This document shows positions 8,798 through 16,760 of a stretch of DNA of 64,000 nt, one piece after another. Made by a program: the position numbers and the translations under genes. Numbering within the stretch: position 1 is the first letter of the stretch; each line of letters starts with the position of its first letter. Under the pieces are notes generated by a model that worked only from the letters and a program-made list of their open reading frames with translations, searched no databases and was not told the origin of the DNA. Origin of the DNA: Clostridium sp. (GTDB lineage Bacteria > Bacillota > Clostridia > Clostridiales > Clostridiaceae); contig NZ_JAGHFX010000028.1 of the NCBI RefSeq assembly GCF_017888565.1, positions 1 through 64,000 on the forward strand, read 5' to 3'.

Positions 8798-9742
8798 ATG
8801 AGAAGTTTAATCAAAAGAAAAGTAAATCTATTTTTATTATTATTTTTAATGTTAGTATTATTTATAACAAGCATAGATATAAAATCTATATCTGCTGGAG
8901 TTAAAAATGATAGCTACAATAGAGAGTTAGCACGGGAATATGCTCTAAAATGGGCAACATCATCAAACAGTAAATATTATAATTATGTAAATGATGGTGG
9001 AGATTGCACTAATTTCGTATCCCAAGTTTTAAGAGCTGGGGGAATAGAGTTTGTTGGATCTAAAGAAACTGCAACAAGTATAAAGTCTTGGTTTTATTAT
9101 TCTTCTAATCTACCTAATAGAAGTTCAACATGGACAGCAGCACAACCATTTCATTTGCATTTTGGAAAAGAATATAAAAGAGCTCATTCATATAAAGAAT
9201 ATAAAATAATAGATGCATTAGTAAAATGGGATGAAATTTATCGAAGCTTATTACCAGGAGATATAGTTCAGTATTCTAGACCGAATAATATTACATTTCA
9301 TTCACAAGCTATTACTGATTTAATAGATAAAAATCAAACTATATATTTTTGTCAACATTCTAATTCTATGGAGAATTTTAGAAGGAATGGAAACCTTAGA
9401 TATTATTTAATGGGAAAACCAAATGATTACAACTTTTATGTATATAAGATAAAAGATGATAATAAAAGAACATCAGTTGAATTAAATTATAATATTATAG
9501 ACAACATAAATAATAATAAAACAGATGAAGATTATAAAAAAGAATTAATTGAAGCTATAGATATAATTAAGTTAAGTTTAGATGATACAAGATTTGATAA
9601 CGAAGAAAATAATAGTGAAGAAACCAATGAATTTATTAGAAAAATGGAAAATAGAATAGAAGAAGTAGAATTATATATGAACTCTAGAGACAAAACTTCA
9701 AAAGAGTTATTAGAAAGGTTATGTGATAGAGAAGGATTATAG
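8798..9742 (+). CDS. Secreted amidase-like protein (Amidase_6 domain)
   Basis: A 314-residue protein with a signal peptide (residues 1-34, ending SISA). A domain at about 40-215 has the pattern of the putative amidase family (Amidase_6): NRELAREYALKWA, then the likely nucleophile Cys70 in GGDCTNFVSQ, and downstream His residues in FHSQAI and FCQHS. Members are extracellular Cys/His enzymes thought to act on amide or peptide bonds, perhaps in the wall. Residues about 215-314 are acidic and coiled-coil-like with no recognised domain. AGAG precedes the ATG. Confidence 0.8.
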   Translation: MRSLIKRKVNLFLLLFLMLVLFITSIDIKSISAGVKNDSYNRELAREYALKWATSSNSKYYNYVNDGGDCTNFVSQVLRAGGIEFVGSKETATSIKSWFYYSSNLPNRSSTWTAAQPFHLHFGKEYKRAHSYKEYKIIDALVKWDEIYRSLLPGDIVQYSRPNNITFHSQAITDLIDKNQTIYFCQHSNSMENFRRNGNLRYYLMGKPNDYNFYVYKIKDDNKRTSVELNYNIIDNINNNKTDEDYKKELIEAIDIIKLSLDDTRFDNEENNSEETNEFIRKMENRIEEVELYMNSRDKTSKELLERLCDREGL

Positions 9743-9870
9743 TACAGAATAGTATAGATAAAATTAATTATATTTATATGTAAATTTAAATTCTTATGAA
9801 ACAGGGAATATAAATGTAGAAATATGATAAGAATAAAAAATGACCCGATAGGGTTACGTAGGTTTCTTTG

Positions 9871-9899
9871 CCGGTAGCTAAAACTACCGGTATTTTTTT
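9871..9899 (+). terminator. Terminator after amidase-like gene
   Basis: CCGGTAG (9871-9877) pairs with CTACCGG (9884-9890), followed by TATTTTTTT. A second small hairpin, ACCC-GATA-GGGT (9843-9854), lies just upstream; I could not match the pair to a known riboswitch. Confidence 0.85.
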
Positions 9900-9982
9900 G
9901 AAAATAAATAAAAAAAGTAGTAGATTTTTTTATTTAAGTATGTTATTATGAATAAGTAGTCAAGAAGACTAATAATATTTTG

Positions 9983-10059
9983 TTTAAAGATTTTGAAAGA
10001 TAATGATATTCTCCGTTATAGAGATTAGTAGTTACTTGAATAGTCTTTAGAATGGAGGA
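9983..10059 (+). ncRNA. Structured mRNA leader of first zinc-ribbon gene
   Basis: TTTAAAGATT (9983-9992) pairs fully with AGTCTTTAGA (10042-10051). TTCTCCGTT (10009-10017) pairs fully with AATGGAGGA (10051-10059), which contains the ribosome-binding site. The two helices interleave, so they would form a pseudoknot or alternate. The leader of the second copy (10427-10500) preserves both pairings, with base changes that keep pairing. It is a candidate translational switch. Confidence 0.6.
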
Positions 10060-10065
10060 TTTAAA

Positions 10066-10221
10066 ATGGAAGATAAGAAATTAGTATGTAAAGATTGTGG
10101 TTCAGAATTCGTATTCACAGTAGGAGAACAAGAATTCTACAAAGAAAAAGGATTTGACAACGAACCAGTAAGATGTGCTGATTGTAGAAGAGCAAGAAAA
10201 GCTCAAAACAACAGAAGATAG
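10066..10221 (+). CDS. Small zinc-ribbon protein, copy 1
   Basis: A 51-residue basic protein beginning MEDKKLVCKDCGSEFVFT, with two CxxC pairs (CKDC and CADC) about 30 residues apart, a zinc-ribbon arrangement. The C-terminus RRARKAQNNRR is strongly basic and suggests nucleic-acid or ribosome contact. GGAGGA lies six bases before the ATG. The copy at 10507-10662 differs at only a few residues. Family members are small zinc-binding proteins of unknown function found in clostridia. Confidence 0.85.
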   Translation: MEDKKLVCKDCGSEFVFTVGEQEFYKEKGFDNEPVRCADCRRARKAQNNRR

Positions 10222-10234
10222 TTATTACTAATTT

Positions 10235-10270
10235 AAGCTATAGGTTTTCTATAGCTTTTATTTTTTTTAT
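10235..10270 (+). terminator. Terminator after zinc-ribbon copy 1
   Basis: AAGCTATAG (10235-10243) pairs with CTATAGCTT (10249-10257) and leads into a T-rich tract. Confidence 0.85.
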
Positions 10271-10426
10271 TTTTCAAGATATATAGTATATTATATAGCT
10301 TGAAAAATATTAATATATATTAACGTATAAATATTAAATTATTAATTAATCTATTAAAAACTACTAGCAAAGAAAATAAAAATATGATAAAATACAGTAG
10401 TAGGTCATAAGACTTAGAAATATTTG

Positions 10427-10500
10427 TTTAAAGATTGAATAGAAATTAGCTTTCTCCATTGTAGAGATTTGTTGATTATATTGGTCTTTAGAATGGAGGA
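10427..10500 (+). ncRNA. Structured mRNA leader of second zinc-ribbon gene
   Basis: It has the same architecture as the first leader: TTTAAAGATT (10427-10436) with GGTCTTTAGA (10483-10492), and TTCTCCATT (10452-10460) with AATGGAGGA (10492-10500). The A-to-G and G-to-A differences from copy 1 preserve pairing, while the loops have diverged, which supports a selected RNA structure. Confidence 0.6.
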
Positions 10501-10506
10501 TTTAAA

Positions 10507-10662
10507 ATGGAAGATAAGAAAATAATTTGTAAAGATTGCGGTAAAGAATTCGTATTCACAGTAGGAGAACAAGAATTCTACAAAGAAAAAGGATTCGATA
10601 ACGAACCAGTAAGATGTATTGATTGCAGAAGAGCAAGAAAAGCTCAAAACAACAGAAGATAG
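10507..10662 (+). CDS. Small zinc-ribbon protein, copy 2
   Basis: A 51-residue near-duplicate of the protein at 10066-10221, beginning MEDKKIICKDCGKEFVFT and with CxxC pairs CKDC and CIDC. Gene and leader were duplicated together as a unit of about 440 bases. Both copies keep intact frames and strong GGAGGA sites, so both are probably used. The function is unknown; a nucleic-acid-binding or stress role would be inference from the basic tail and zinc ribbon. Confidence 0.85.
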   Translation: MEDKKIICKDCGKEFVFTVGEQEFYKEKGFDNEPVRCIDCRRARKAQNNRR

Positions 10663-10669
10663 TTAACTG

Positions 10670-10700
10670 AAGACTGTAGGATTTTCCTACAGTCTTTTTA
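10670..10700. terminator. Bidirectional terminator
   Basis: AAGACTGTAGG (10670-10680) pairs with CCTACAGTCTT (10686-10696) and has T/A tracts on both sides. It separates the convergent zinc-ribbon copy 2 and the small gene at 10706-10900. Confidence 0.85.
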
Positions 10701-10705
10701 TTTTT

Positions 10706-10900
10706 CTAATCTTTAAATCCATAAGTTGAAGTTCTTGTTGCATGTAATGCTTCATTAACATTTGCTAAAGTATCTTGAATAAGTTGCTTATTGTCGTCTT
10801 GTTCTACAGATTTAATAGCATCATGCAATAATTGCTGAGCATGCGTAACATCAGAAAGAGCACATTTTAATTGATCTTTTGCATTTGTCTTATGTCCCAT
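10706..10900 (-). CDS. Small helical protein, paralogue 1
   Basis: A 64-residue, probably all-helical protein, beginning MGHKTNAKDQLKCALSDV and ending YGFKD. AGGAGGAGG precedes the ATG. It is clearly related to its upstream neighbour (shared NAKxxL, central acidic and Asn/His-rich stretch, KD ending), so the two arose by tandem duplication and form an operon. No known domain was recognised. Small clostridial proteins of this shape are often sporulation- or stress-associated, but nothing here proves it. Confidence 0.7.
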   Translation of the reverse strand: MGHKTNAKDQLKCALSDVTHAQQLLHDAIKSVEQDDNKQLIQDTLANVNEALHATRTSTYGFKD

Positions 10901-10915
10901 ATTAAATACCTCCTC

Positions 10916-11104
10916 CTAATCTTTATAATTCTTCAAAGCAGTTTGTGCAGAATCTACAGCACTACCTATAGCTTCAAGTGCAGTATGAATTTCATTTCTA
11001 TTATGATTTTCTTCTGCATGTAAATAAGCAGTGTTTAGATGCTTTTGACATGAGCAAAGTTCATCTAAAGCTATTAATAAATTTTCTTTTGCATTGTGCT
11101 TCAT
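10916..11104 (-). CDS. Small helical protein, paralogue 2
   Basis: A 62-residue helical protein with AAGGTGG before its ATG. It precedes its paralogue by 15 bases on the minus strand. It contains Cys-Ser-Cys near residue 18 and several His residues (LNTAYLHAEENHNRNEIH), which could bind metal, although the paralogue lacks the cysteine pair. The function is unknown. Confidence 0.7.
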   Translation of the reverse strand: MKHNAKENLLIALDELCSCQKHLNTAYLHAEENHNRNEIHTALEAIGSAVDSAQTALKNYKD

Positions 11105-11351
11105 ATTAACACCACCTTAAATTATATCCTTATTAGTTTGTGTAGAAATGATATTTAAATAACAAATATTAAAAAATAACTTAAAATAATTAATAGATAA
11201 ATTGGGAAAAAATAGATATTAGTTGATTTGCAAGTTAATACAAAATATAAATGTAACAATATATAATATTATTCGTTGTGTTGCGAAAAATAATATAAAA
11301 ATCATATTTAAAGTTGACAATACTGTAACAAAGTGGTAATCTTTTAACATA

Positions 11352-11392
11352 AATACGAAAAATAAATATTGATATAATAAAAATATTCGTAA
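11352..11392 (+). promoter_or_regulatory. Putative PurR-type operator over purL promoter
   Basis: Two inverted CGAA half-sites (CGAA 11356-11359, TTCG 11386-11389) are separated by 26 bases, and TATAAT lies between them (11373-11378). Paired inverted CGAA boxes at a fixed spacing are the hallmark of Firmicute PurR operators. A further TTCG...CGAA pair lies upstream (11272-11287), and a TTGACA occurs at 11314. The rest of the 11105-11431 gap holds no gene. Confidence 0.5.
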
Positions 11393-11431
11393 ATGCAATT
11401 GTGGGATTAATTAGCTTGGGAGGTATGAAGG

Positions 11432-14400
11432 TTGAAGGTGAGATGTATATTTGTAGAGAAAAAAAGAAACTTCGATGTTGAAGGAAAGAGTTTGCTTGAA
11501 GATTTTAAAAATAATTTAGGAATTAATTCTTTAGAAAAAGTTAGACTTGTAAATAAATATACTCTAGGGGAAATGAAAGAAGAGTATTATAAAAAAGCTC
11601 TTTATACAATATTTTCGGAAAGAACTGTAGATAATGTTTACGAAAATAATTTTGAAGTGAAAAATAATGAAGTAGCTTTTGGTGTTGAATATCTACCAGG
11701 TCAATATGATCAAAGAGCAGATTCGGCTTCAGAGTGCTATCAATTATTGACTTCAGGAGAAAAAATAGAGGTTAAATGGACAAAAATAATAGTATTAAAA
11801 GGTGCATTATCAAATATTGAGGTAGAAAAAATCAAAAATTATTATATAAATCCAGTTGATTCAAGGGAAGTAAATTTAGATAGCTTAGAATTATCATCAA
11901 AACTTCCAGAGCCAAAAGATGTGAAAATATTAAGTGGATTTACTGATAAAAGTGATAAAGAAATAGAGGCTTTACATAGTAGTATGGGGCTTGCTATGAG
12001 CCTAAATGATATAAAACTTATAAGAGATTACTTTAAAGAAGAAAATAGAGACCCAAGCATTACAGAGATAAAAGTTATAGATACATATTGGTCAGACCAT
12101 TGCAGACATACAACATTTTCAACAGCTATTGAAAATGTTGTTATTGAAGAAGGACTTTATACAAAACCAATAATGAAATCTTATGAAGAGTATGTAAAGT
12201 CAAGAAATTTTGTTTATGGTGAAACTGATAGAGATGAAACATTAATGGATATTGCAGTTATAACAATGAAGGAAATGAGAAAGAGAGGACTTTTAGAAGA
12301 TTTAGATGTATCTGATGAAATAAATGCTTGTTCAATCAATGTGAATATAGAAACTAACAATGGAATAGAAGAATATCTAGTAATGTTTAAAAATGAAACG
12401 CACAATCATCCAACTGAAATAGAACCATTTGGTGGTGCAGCTACATGTCTTGGTGGTGCAATTAGAGATCCGTTATCAGGAAGAACGTATGTCTATCAAG
12501 CAATGAGGGTTACAGGAGCTGCAGATCCAACTGTTAATATAGAAAAAACATTAAAAGGAAAATTACCTCAAAGAACTATAACTTTAGGAGCAGCTCATGG
12601 ATACAGTTCATATGGAAATCAAATAGGGCTTGCTACAGGGCAAGTTGCAGAAATATATCATCCTAATTATGTTGCAAAAAGAATGGAAATTGGAGCTGTT
12701 ATTGCAGCAGCACCTAAAGAAAATGTGGTTAGAGAAGTGCCTAGAGCAGGAGATGTTGTAATTCTTTTAGGGGGAAGAACTGGAAGAGATGGATTAGGTG
12801 GAGCAACGGGATCATCTAAAGAACATACAGAAGATTCAATTAATGAGTGTGGAGCAGAAGTTCAAAAGGGTAATCCTCCTACAGAAAGAAAGATTCAAAG
12901 ATTATTTAGAAATTCAGAAGTTTCAAAGATGATAAAAAGATGTAATGATTTTGGAGCAGGCGGAGTATCAGTTGCAATTGGAGAATTAACAAGAGGTTTA
13001 GATATAGATTTAGATAAAGTTCCTAAAAAGTATAAAGGATTAGATGGAACAGAAATTGCTATCTCAGAATCACAAGAAAGAATGGCAGTTGTAATTTGTA
13101 AGGAAGATGAAAAAAGATTTATAGATTTATGTTCAGAAGAAAATTTAGAGGCAGTTAAAGTTGCAGATGTAACTGACAATGAAAGACTTAGAATGTTCTG
13201 GAGAGGAACAAAAATTGTAGATTTAAAAAGAGAATTCTTAGATACAAATGGGGCAAGACAAACGACAGAAGTAGAAGTGAAATCTCCAAAGGATTATCCA
13301 TTTAACGTAAAAGATGTAGATGTAAAAGAAGAATGGATTAATACATTAAAAAAATTAAATGTATCAATGCAAAAGGGATTAGTTGAAAGATTTGATTCAA
13401 CTATAGGAGCTGGAACTGTGCTTATGCCTTTTGGTGGTAAGTATCAAACAACACCAGCAGAAGGTATGGCAGCTAAGATACCAGTTTTAAATGGAGAAAG
13501 TAAAGATGCAACATTAATGACGTATGGATTTAATCCAGACATGGGAATGTGGAGTCCTTATCATATGGCATATTATTCAGTAATAGAAGCAGTAACAAAA
13601 CTTTCGGCTATGGGTGGAAATTATAAAAAAGCAAGACTTACATTACAAGAGTATTTTGAGAGATTGGGAAAAGATAAAAATAAATGGGCAAAACCTTTTT
13701 CAGCATTACTTGGAGCATATCAAGCACAAATGGACTTAGGAATACCTGCAATTGGAGGAAAGGATTCTATGTCAGGTACATTTGGGGATTTAGATGTACC
13801 TCCATCATTAGTAGCTTTTGCAGTTGATGTTAGTAAAGCTAAAGATATTATATCTCCAGAATTTAAAAATAATAATTCTAAAATAGTACTTTTAATAGCT
13901 GAAAAAAATGAAGATATGACATTAAAGGTAGATGGATATAAGAAGAACTTAGAAAAGTTACATGAACTTATTTTAGATAAAAAGGTTATTTCTGCATCAT
14001 CAGTAAAATTTGGTGGAGTAGCAGAAGCTTTAACGAAGATGAGTTTAGGAAATGGAATTGGGGTAGAGCTTGAAGGATTAAGTAAAGAAGAGTTATTTGG
14101 ACTTAATTATGGAAGTTTAGTTTTAGAAATTAAAAATGGTGTTGAAATAGAAAAAGAATTTAATGGTTGCGCTTATAAAGTAATAGGTAATACAACAAGA
14201 AATAGGGCTATAGTTTCAAATGAATATGACATTAATTTTGATATAGAGGCTTTAGAAAATATATTAGAAGAAAAGTTATCAAGTGTATTTAAAATAAAAA
14301 CAGAAGATAAAAAAGAAATAATTGAAACAGTATTATATGAAACTAAGGAAATAAAAACACCTTTAATAAAGGTTGCAAAACCAAAAGTGTTTATTCCGGT

Positions 14401-15175
14401 TTTCCCTGGAACAAATTGTGAGTATGATTGTGCAAGAGCTTTTAATAATGAAGGTGCAGAGGTTTCAGAACTTGTTTTAAATAATATGAATAAGGATTTA
14501 TTAAATCAATCAATTTTAGAAATGGAAAAAAGTATAAGAGAAAGTCAAATAATTATGTTACCAGGTGGATTTTCAGCTGGAGATGAACCAGATGGATCAG
14601 GTAAATTTATAGCAACAGTATTTAGAAATGAAAGAATCAAAGATGCTGTAATGGATCTATTAAAAAATAGAGATGGATTAATGCTTGGTATATGCAATGG
14701 CTTCCAAGCACTGATAAAACTAGGCCTAGTACCTTATGGTGAAATTGTAGATATAGAAGAAGATATGGCAACACTAACTTACAATGAAATCAATAGACAT
14801 ATGAGTTCAATAGTTAGAACTAAAATAGTATCTAATAAATCACCATGGTTTAATGAAGTAAAACTAGGAGATATACATTCAATTGCAATTTCTCATGGAG
14901 AAGGAAGATTTGTTGCTCCAAGAAATTTAATAGATAAGTTAAGAGAAAATGGACAAATAGCAACACAATATGTTGATTTAAATGGTGAAATATCTCTTGA
15001 TATGCCTTTTAATCCAAATGGTTCAATGTTAGGGATAGAAGGAATAACAAGCCCAGATGGGAGAATACTTGGTAAAATGGGACATTCAGAAAGAATAGGA
15101 GAAAACCTATATAAAAATGTTCCAGGAAACTTTGATCAAAAGATATTCAAAGCAGGAGTGAAGTACTTTCTTTAA
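11432..15175 (+). CDS. purL: Phosphoribosylformylglycinamidine synthase (single-chain)
   Basis: A 1247-residue enzyme for the fourth step of purine synthesis, converting FGAR to FGAM with ATP and glutamine. The N-terminal and twin AIRS-type domains include WSDHCRHTTF and FKNETHNHPTEIEPFGGAATCLGG. The C-terminal class I glutaminase (from about residue 990) has the oxyanion and nucleophile region GICNGFQALIKLGL and a later SHGEGRF. This is the large, fused PurL rather than the three-subunit PurSLQ of Bacillus. TTG start with GGGAGG eight bases upstream. It leads the purine operon, with CGAA boxes before it. Confidence 0.95.
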   Translation: MKVRCIFVEKKRNFDVEGKSLLEDFKNNLGINSLEKVRLVNKYTLGEMKEEYYKKALYTIFSERTVDNVYENNFEVKNNEVAFGVEYLPGQYDQRADSASECYQLLTSGEKIEVKWTKIIVLKGALSNIEVEKIKNYYINPVDSREVNLDSLELSSKLPEPKDVKILSGFTDKSDKEIEALHSSMGLAMSLNDIKLIRDYFKEENRDPSITEIKVIDTYWSDHCRHTTFSTAIENVVIEEGLYTKPIMKSYEEYVKSRNFVYGETDRDETLMDIAVITMKEMRKRGLLEDLDVSDEINACSINVNIETNNGIEEYLVMFKNETHNHPTEIEPFGGAATCLGGAIRDPLSGRTYVYQAMRVTGAADPTVNIEKTLKGKLPQRTITLGAAHGYSSYGNQIGLATGQVAEIYHPNYVAKRMEIGAVIAAAPKENVVREVPRAGDVVILLGGRTGRDGLGGATGSSKEHTEDSINECGAEVQKGNPPTERKIQRLFRNSEVSKMIKRCNDFGAGGVSVAIGELTRGLDIDLDKVPKKYKGLDGTEIAISESQERMAVVICKEDEKRFIDLCSEENLEAVKVADVTDNERLRMFWRGTKIVDLKREFLDTNGARQTTEVEVKSPKDYPFNVKDVDVKEEWINTLKKLNVSMQKGLVERFDSTIGAGTVLMPFGGKYQTTPAEGMAAKIPVLNGESKDATLMTYGFNPDMGMWSPYHMAYYSVIEAVTKLSAMGGNYKKARLTLQEYFERLGKDKNKWAKPFSALLGAYQAQMDLGIPAIGGKDSMSGTFGDLDVPPSLVAFAVDVSKAKDIISPEFKNNNSKIVLLIAEKNEDMTLKVDGYKKNLEKLHELILDKKVISASSVKFGGVAEALTKMSLGNGIGVELEGLSKEELFGLNYGSLVLEIKNGVEIEKEFNGCAYKVIGNTTRNRAIVSNEYDINFDIEALENILEEKLSSVFKIKTEDKKEIIETVLYETKEIKTPLIKVAKPKVFIPVFPGTNCEYDCARAFNNEGAEVSELVLNNMNKDLLNQSILEMEKSIRESQIIMLPGGFSAGDEPDGSGKFIATVFRNERIKDAVMDLLKNRDGLMLGICNGFQALIKLGLVPYGEIVDIEEDMATLTYNEINRHMSSIVRTKIVSNKSPWFNEVKLGDIHSIAISHGEGRFVAPRNLIDKLRENGQIATQYVDLNGEISLDMPFNPNGSMLGIEGITSPDGRILGKMGHSERIGENLYKNVPGNFDQKIFKAGVKYFL

Positions 15176-15200
15176 TTCAAAAAGGTAATAAATTATGAAT

Positions 15201-15416
15201 ATAAAGGCTACGATAACTAGATATGTTCCATAAGCTAAATAGCTGTGTAAAGAAGTACTAGGCTTGTAAAAACTACTAAGCCAAGAGTTTGGCTTAACTC
15301 GCTGTGCTCAAACAAACCAACAACACTAAGGCCTAGTAGTTTTTTCTTGACCAACTACTTCTAATTGCTCGCTATATACTTATTTCACATATTCTATTTA
15401 TCTTCGTCAACTTATA
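15201..15416. repeat. Palindromic element (family A/B) between purL and purE
   Basis: The outer left arm ATAAAGGCTACGATAA (15201-15216) is complemented imperfectly by TTATCTTCGTCAACTTAT near 15398-15416. Inner arms around ACTACTAAGCC and GGCCTAGTAGT pair. The loop holds TTAACTCGCTGTGCTCAAAC (15294-15313), the inverse of the loop motif at 3624-3820. The remaining sequence to 15556 is AT-rich with weak repeats and no gene. The element interrupts the purine operon. Confidence 0.7.
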
Positions 15417-15556
15417 TTTCTCAATTTAAATTACTGAATGGAAAATTAGTCTCATTAAGGTTAATTTACAATTTAAAATTAATTCTAATTAAAAAAATTC
15501 AGCTTATTGAATTTTATCAATAATTCTCAAATTTTAATTTGAAAGGGTGTATCTAT

Positions 15557-16036
15557 ATGAAGGTAGCTATATTTTTTGGAAGTAAATCTGATACTGACGT
15601 TATGAAGGGAGCTGCTAATTGTTTAAGAGAGTTTGGAGTTGAATTTAAAGCTTATGTATTATCAGCTCATAGAGTTCCTGAAAAGTTAACGGAAACTTTA
15701 AAGGAAGCTGAAGAAAATGGGTGTGAAGTTGTTATTGCAGGAGCTGGACTTGCAGCTCACCTACCTGGTGTTATAGCATCTCAAACTATTATGCCTGTAA
15801 TAGGAGTTCCAATAAAAGGAGCTGTTGAAGGGTTAGATGCTTTATTTTCAATAGTTCAAATGCCAAAATCAATTCCAGTTGCAACAGTTGGAATTAATAA
15901 CAGTTATAATGCTGGAATGCTTGCAGTACAAATGCTTGCTATAAAGGATAGTTCATTAAGAGAAAAATTAAATAAATTTAGAGTAGATATGAAAATTAAG
16001 TTTATAGAAGAAAATGGAGAAGGAGTAGATTTATAA
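15557..16036 (+). CDS. purE: N5-carboxyaminoimidazole ribonucleotide mutase / AIR carboxylase
   Basis: A 159-residue PurE with the phosphate-binding [13 protein letters not shown] start, the SAHRVPEKL loop and the [12 protein letters not shown] motif. It carries carboxylate onto the imidazole ring in purine synthesis. No purK is adjacent, so either bicarbonate or CO2 is used directly or PurK lies elsewhere. The ATG at 15557 has AAAGGGTG about nine bases upstream; the in-frame TTG at 15539 sits before that site and is not used. The stop overlaps the purC start by one base. Confidence 0.93.
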   Translation: MKVAIFFGSKSDTDVMKGAANCLREFGVEFKAYVLSAHRVPEKLTETLKEAEENGCEVVIAGAGLAAHLPGVIASQTIMPVIGVPIKGAVEGLDALFSIVQMPKSIPVATVGINNSYNAGMLAVQMLAIKDSSLREKLNKFRVDMKIKFIEENGEGVDL

Positions 16037-16740
16037 TGGAAAAACTAGAAATGATGTATGAAGGAAAAGCAAAAAAAATATATGCTACAGATAAAGCAGA
16101 TGAAGTTATTGTTTATTATAAAGATGATGCAACTGCATTTAATGGAGAAAAGAAAGGCCAAATTGAAGATAAAGGCGCTTTAAATAATGCAATTACTTCA
16201 ATGATATTTGAAATGCTAAATGAAAATGGAATAAAGACACACTTTATAGAAAAGTTAAATGAAAGAGAGCAACTTTGTAAGAAAGTTGAAATAGTACCTT
16301 TAGAAGTAATAGTTAGAAATGTAGCAGCCGGGTCAATGGCTAAAAGATTGGGGTTAGAAGAGGGATTTGAACTTAAAACTACAGTATTTGAATTATCATA
16401 TAAAGACGATTCACTAGGAGATCCGTTAATAAATGACTATCATGCAGTAGGAATTGGAGCAACTACATTTGAAGAGTTAAACAAAATCTATGAAATGACT
16501 GCTAAAATTAATGAATTATTAAAAGAATTTTTCATAAAGCAAAATATAAAATTAATAGATTTTAAATTAGAATTTGGAAGATGCGATGGAGAAATTATAT
16601 TAGCAGACGAAATTTCACCAGATACATGCAGATTCTGGGATGCAACAACAGGAGAAAAATTAGACAAGGATAGATTCAGAAGAGACCTTGGAAATGTAAA
16701 AGATGCGTATGTTGAGATATTAAACAGAATAAAGAAATAA
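16036..16740 (+). CDS. purC: SAICAR synthase
   Basis: A 234-residue enzyme joining aspartate to CAIR with ATP. It starts [16 protein letters not shown] and contains [20 protein letters not shown] and [14 protein letters not shown], all diagnostic of PurC. The ATG overlaps the purE stop (TAATG), indicating coupled translation. Confidence 0.95.
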   Translation: MEKLEMMYEGKAKKIYATDKADEVIVYYKDDATAFNGEKKGQIEDKGALNNAITSMIFEMLNENGIKTHFIEKLNEREQLCKKVEIVPLEVIVRNVAAGSMAKRLGLEEGFELKTTVFELSYKDDSLGDPLINDYHAVGIGATTFEELNKIYEMTAKINELLKEFFIKQNIKLIDFKLEFGRCDGEIILADEISPDTCRFWDATTGEKLDKDRFRRDLGNVKDAYVEILNRIKK

Positions 16741-16760
16741 TTAACGTTGGGGGTGTTGTT

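Noticed and set aside
9841-9899. Possible riboswitch of two hairpins before the zinc-ribbon region
   Set aside because: Only a small ACCC/GGGT hairpin and an ordinary terminator are present, following the amidase-like gene. No known aptamer core was found.
10414-10647. 77-residue minus-strand frame over zinc-ribbon copy 2
   Set aside because: It lies antisense to a clearly conserved small gene and its leader and has no family likeness.
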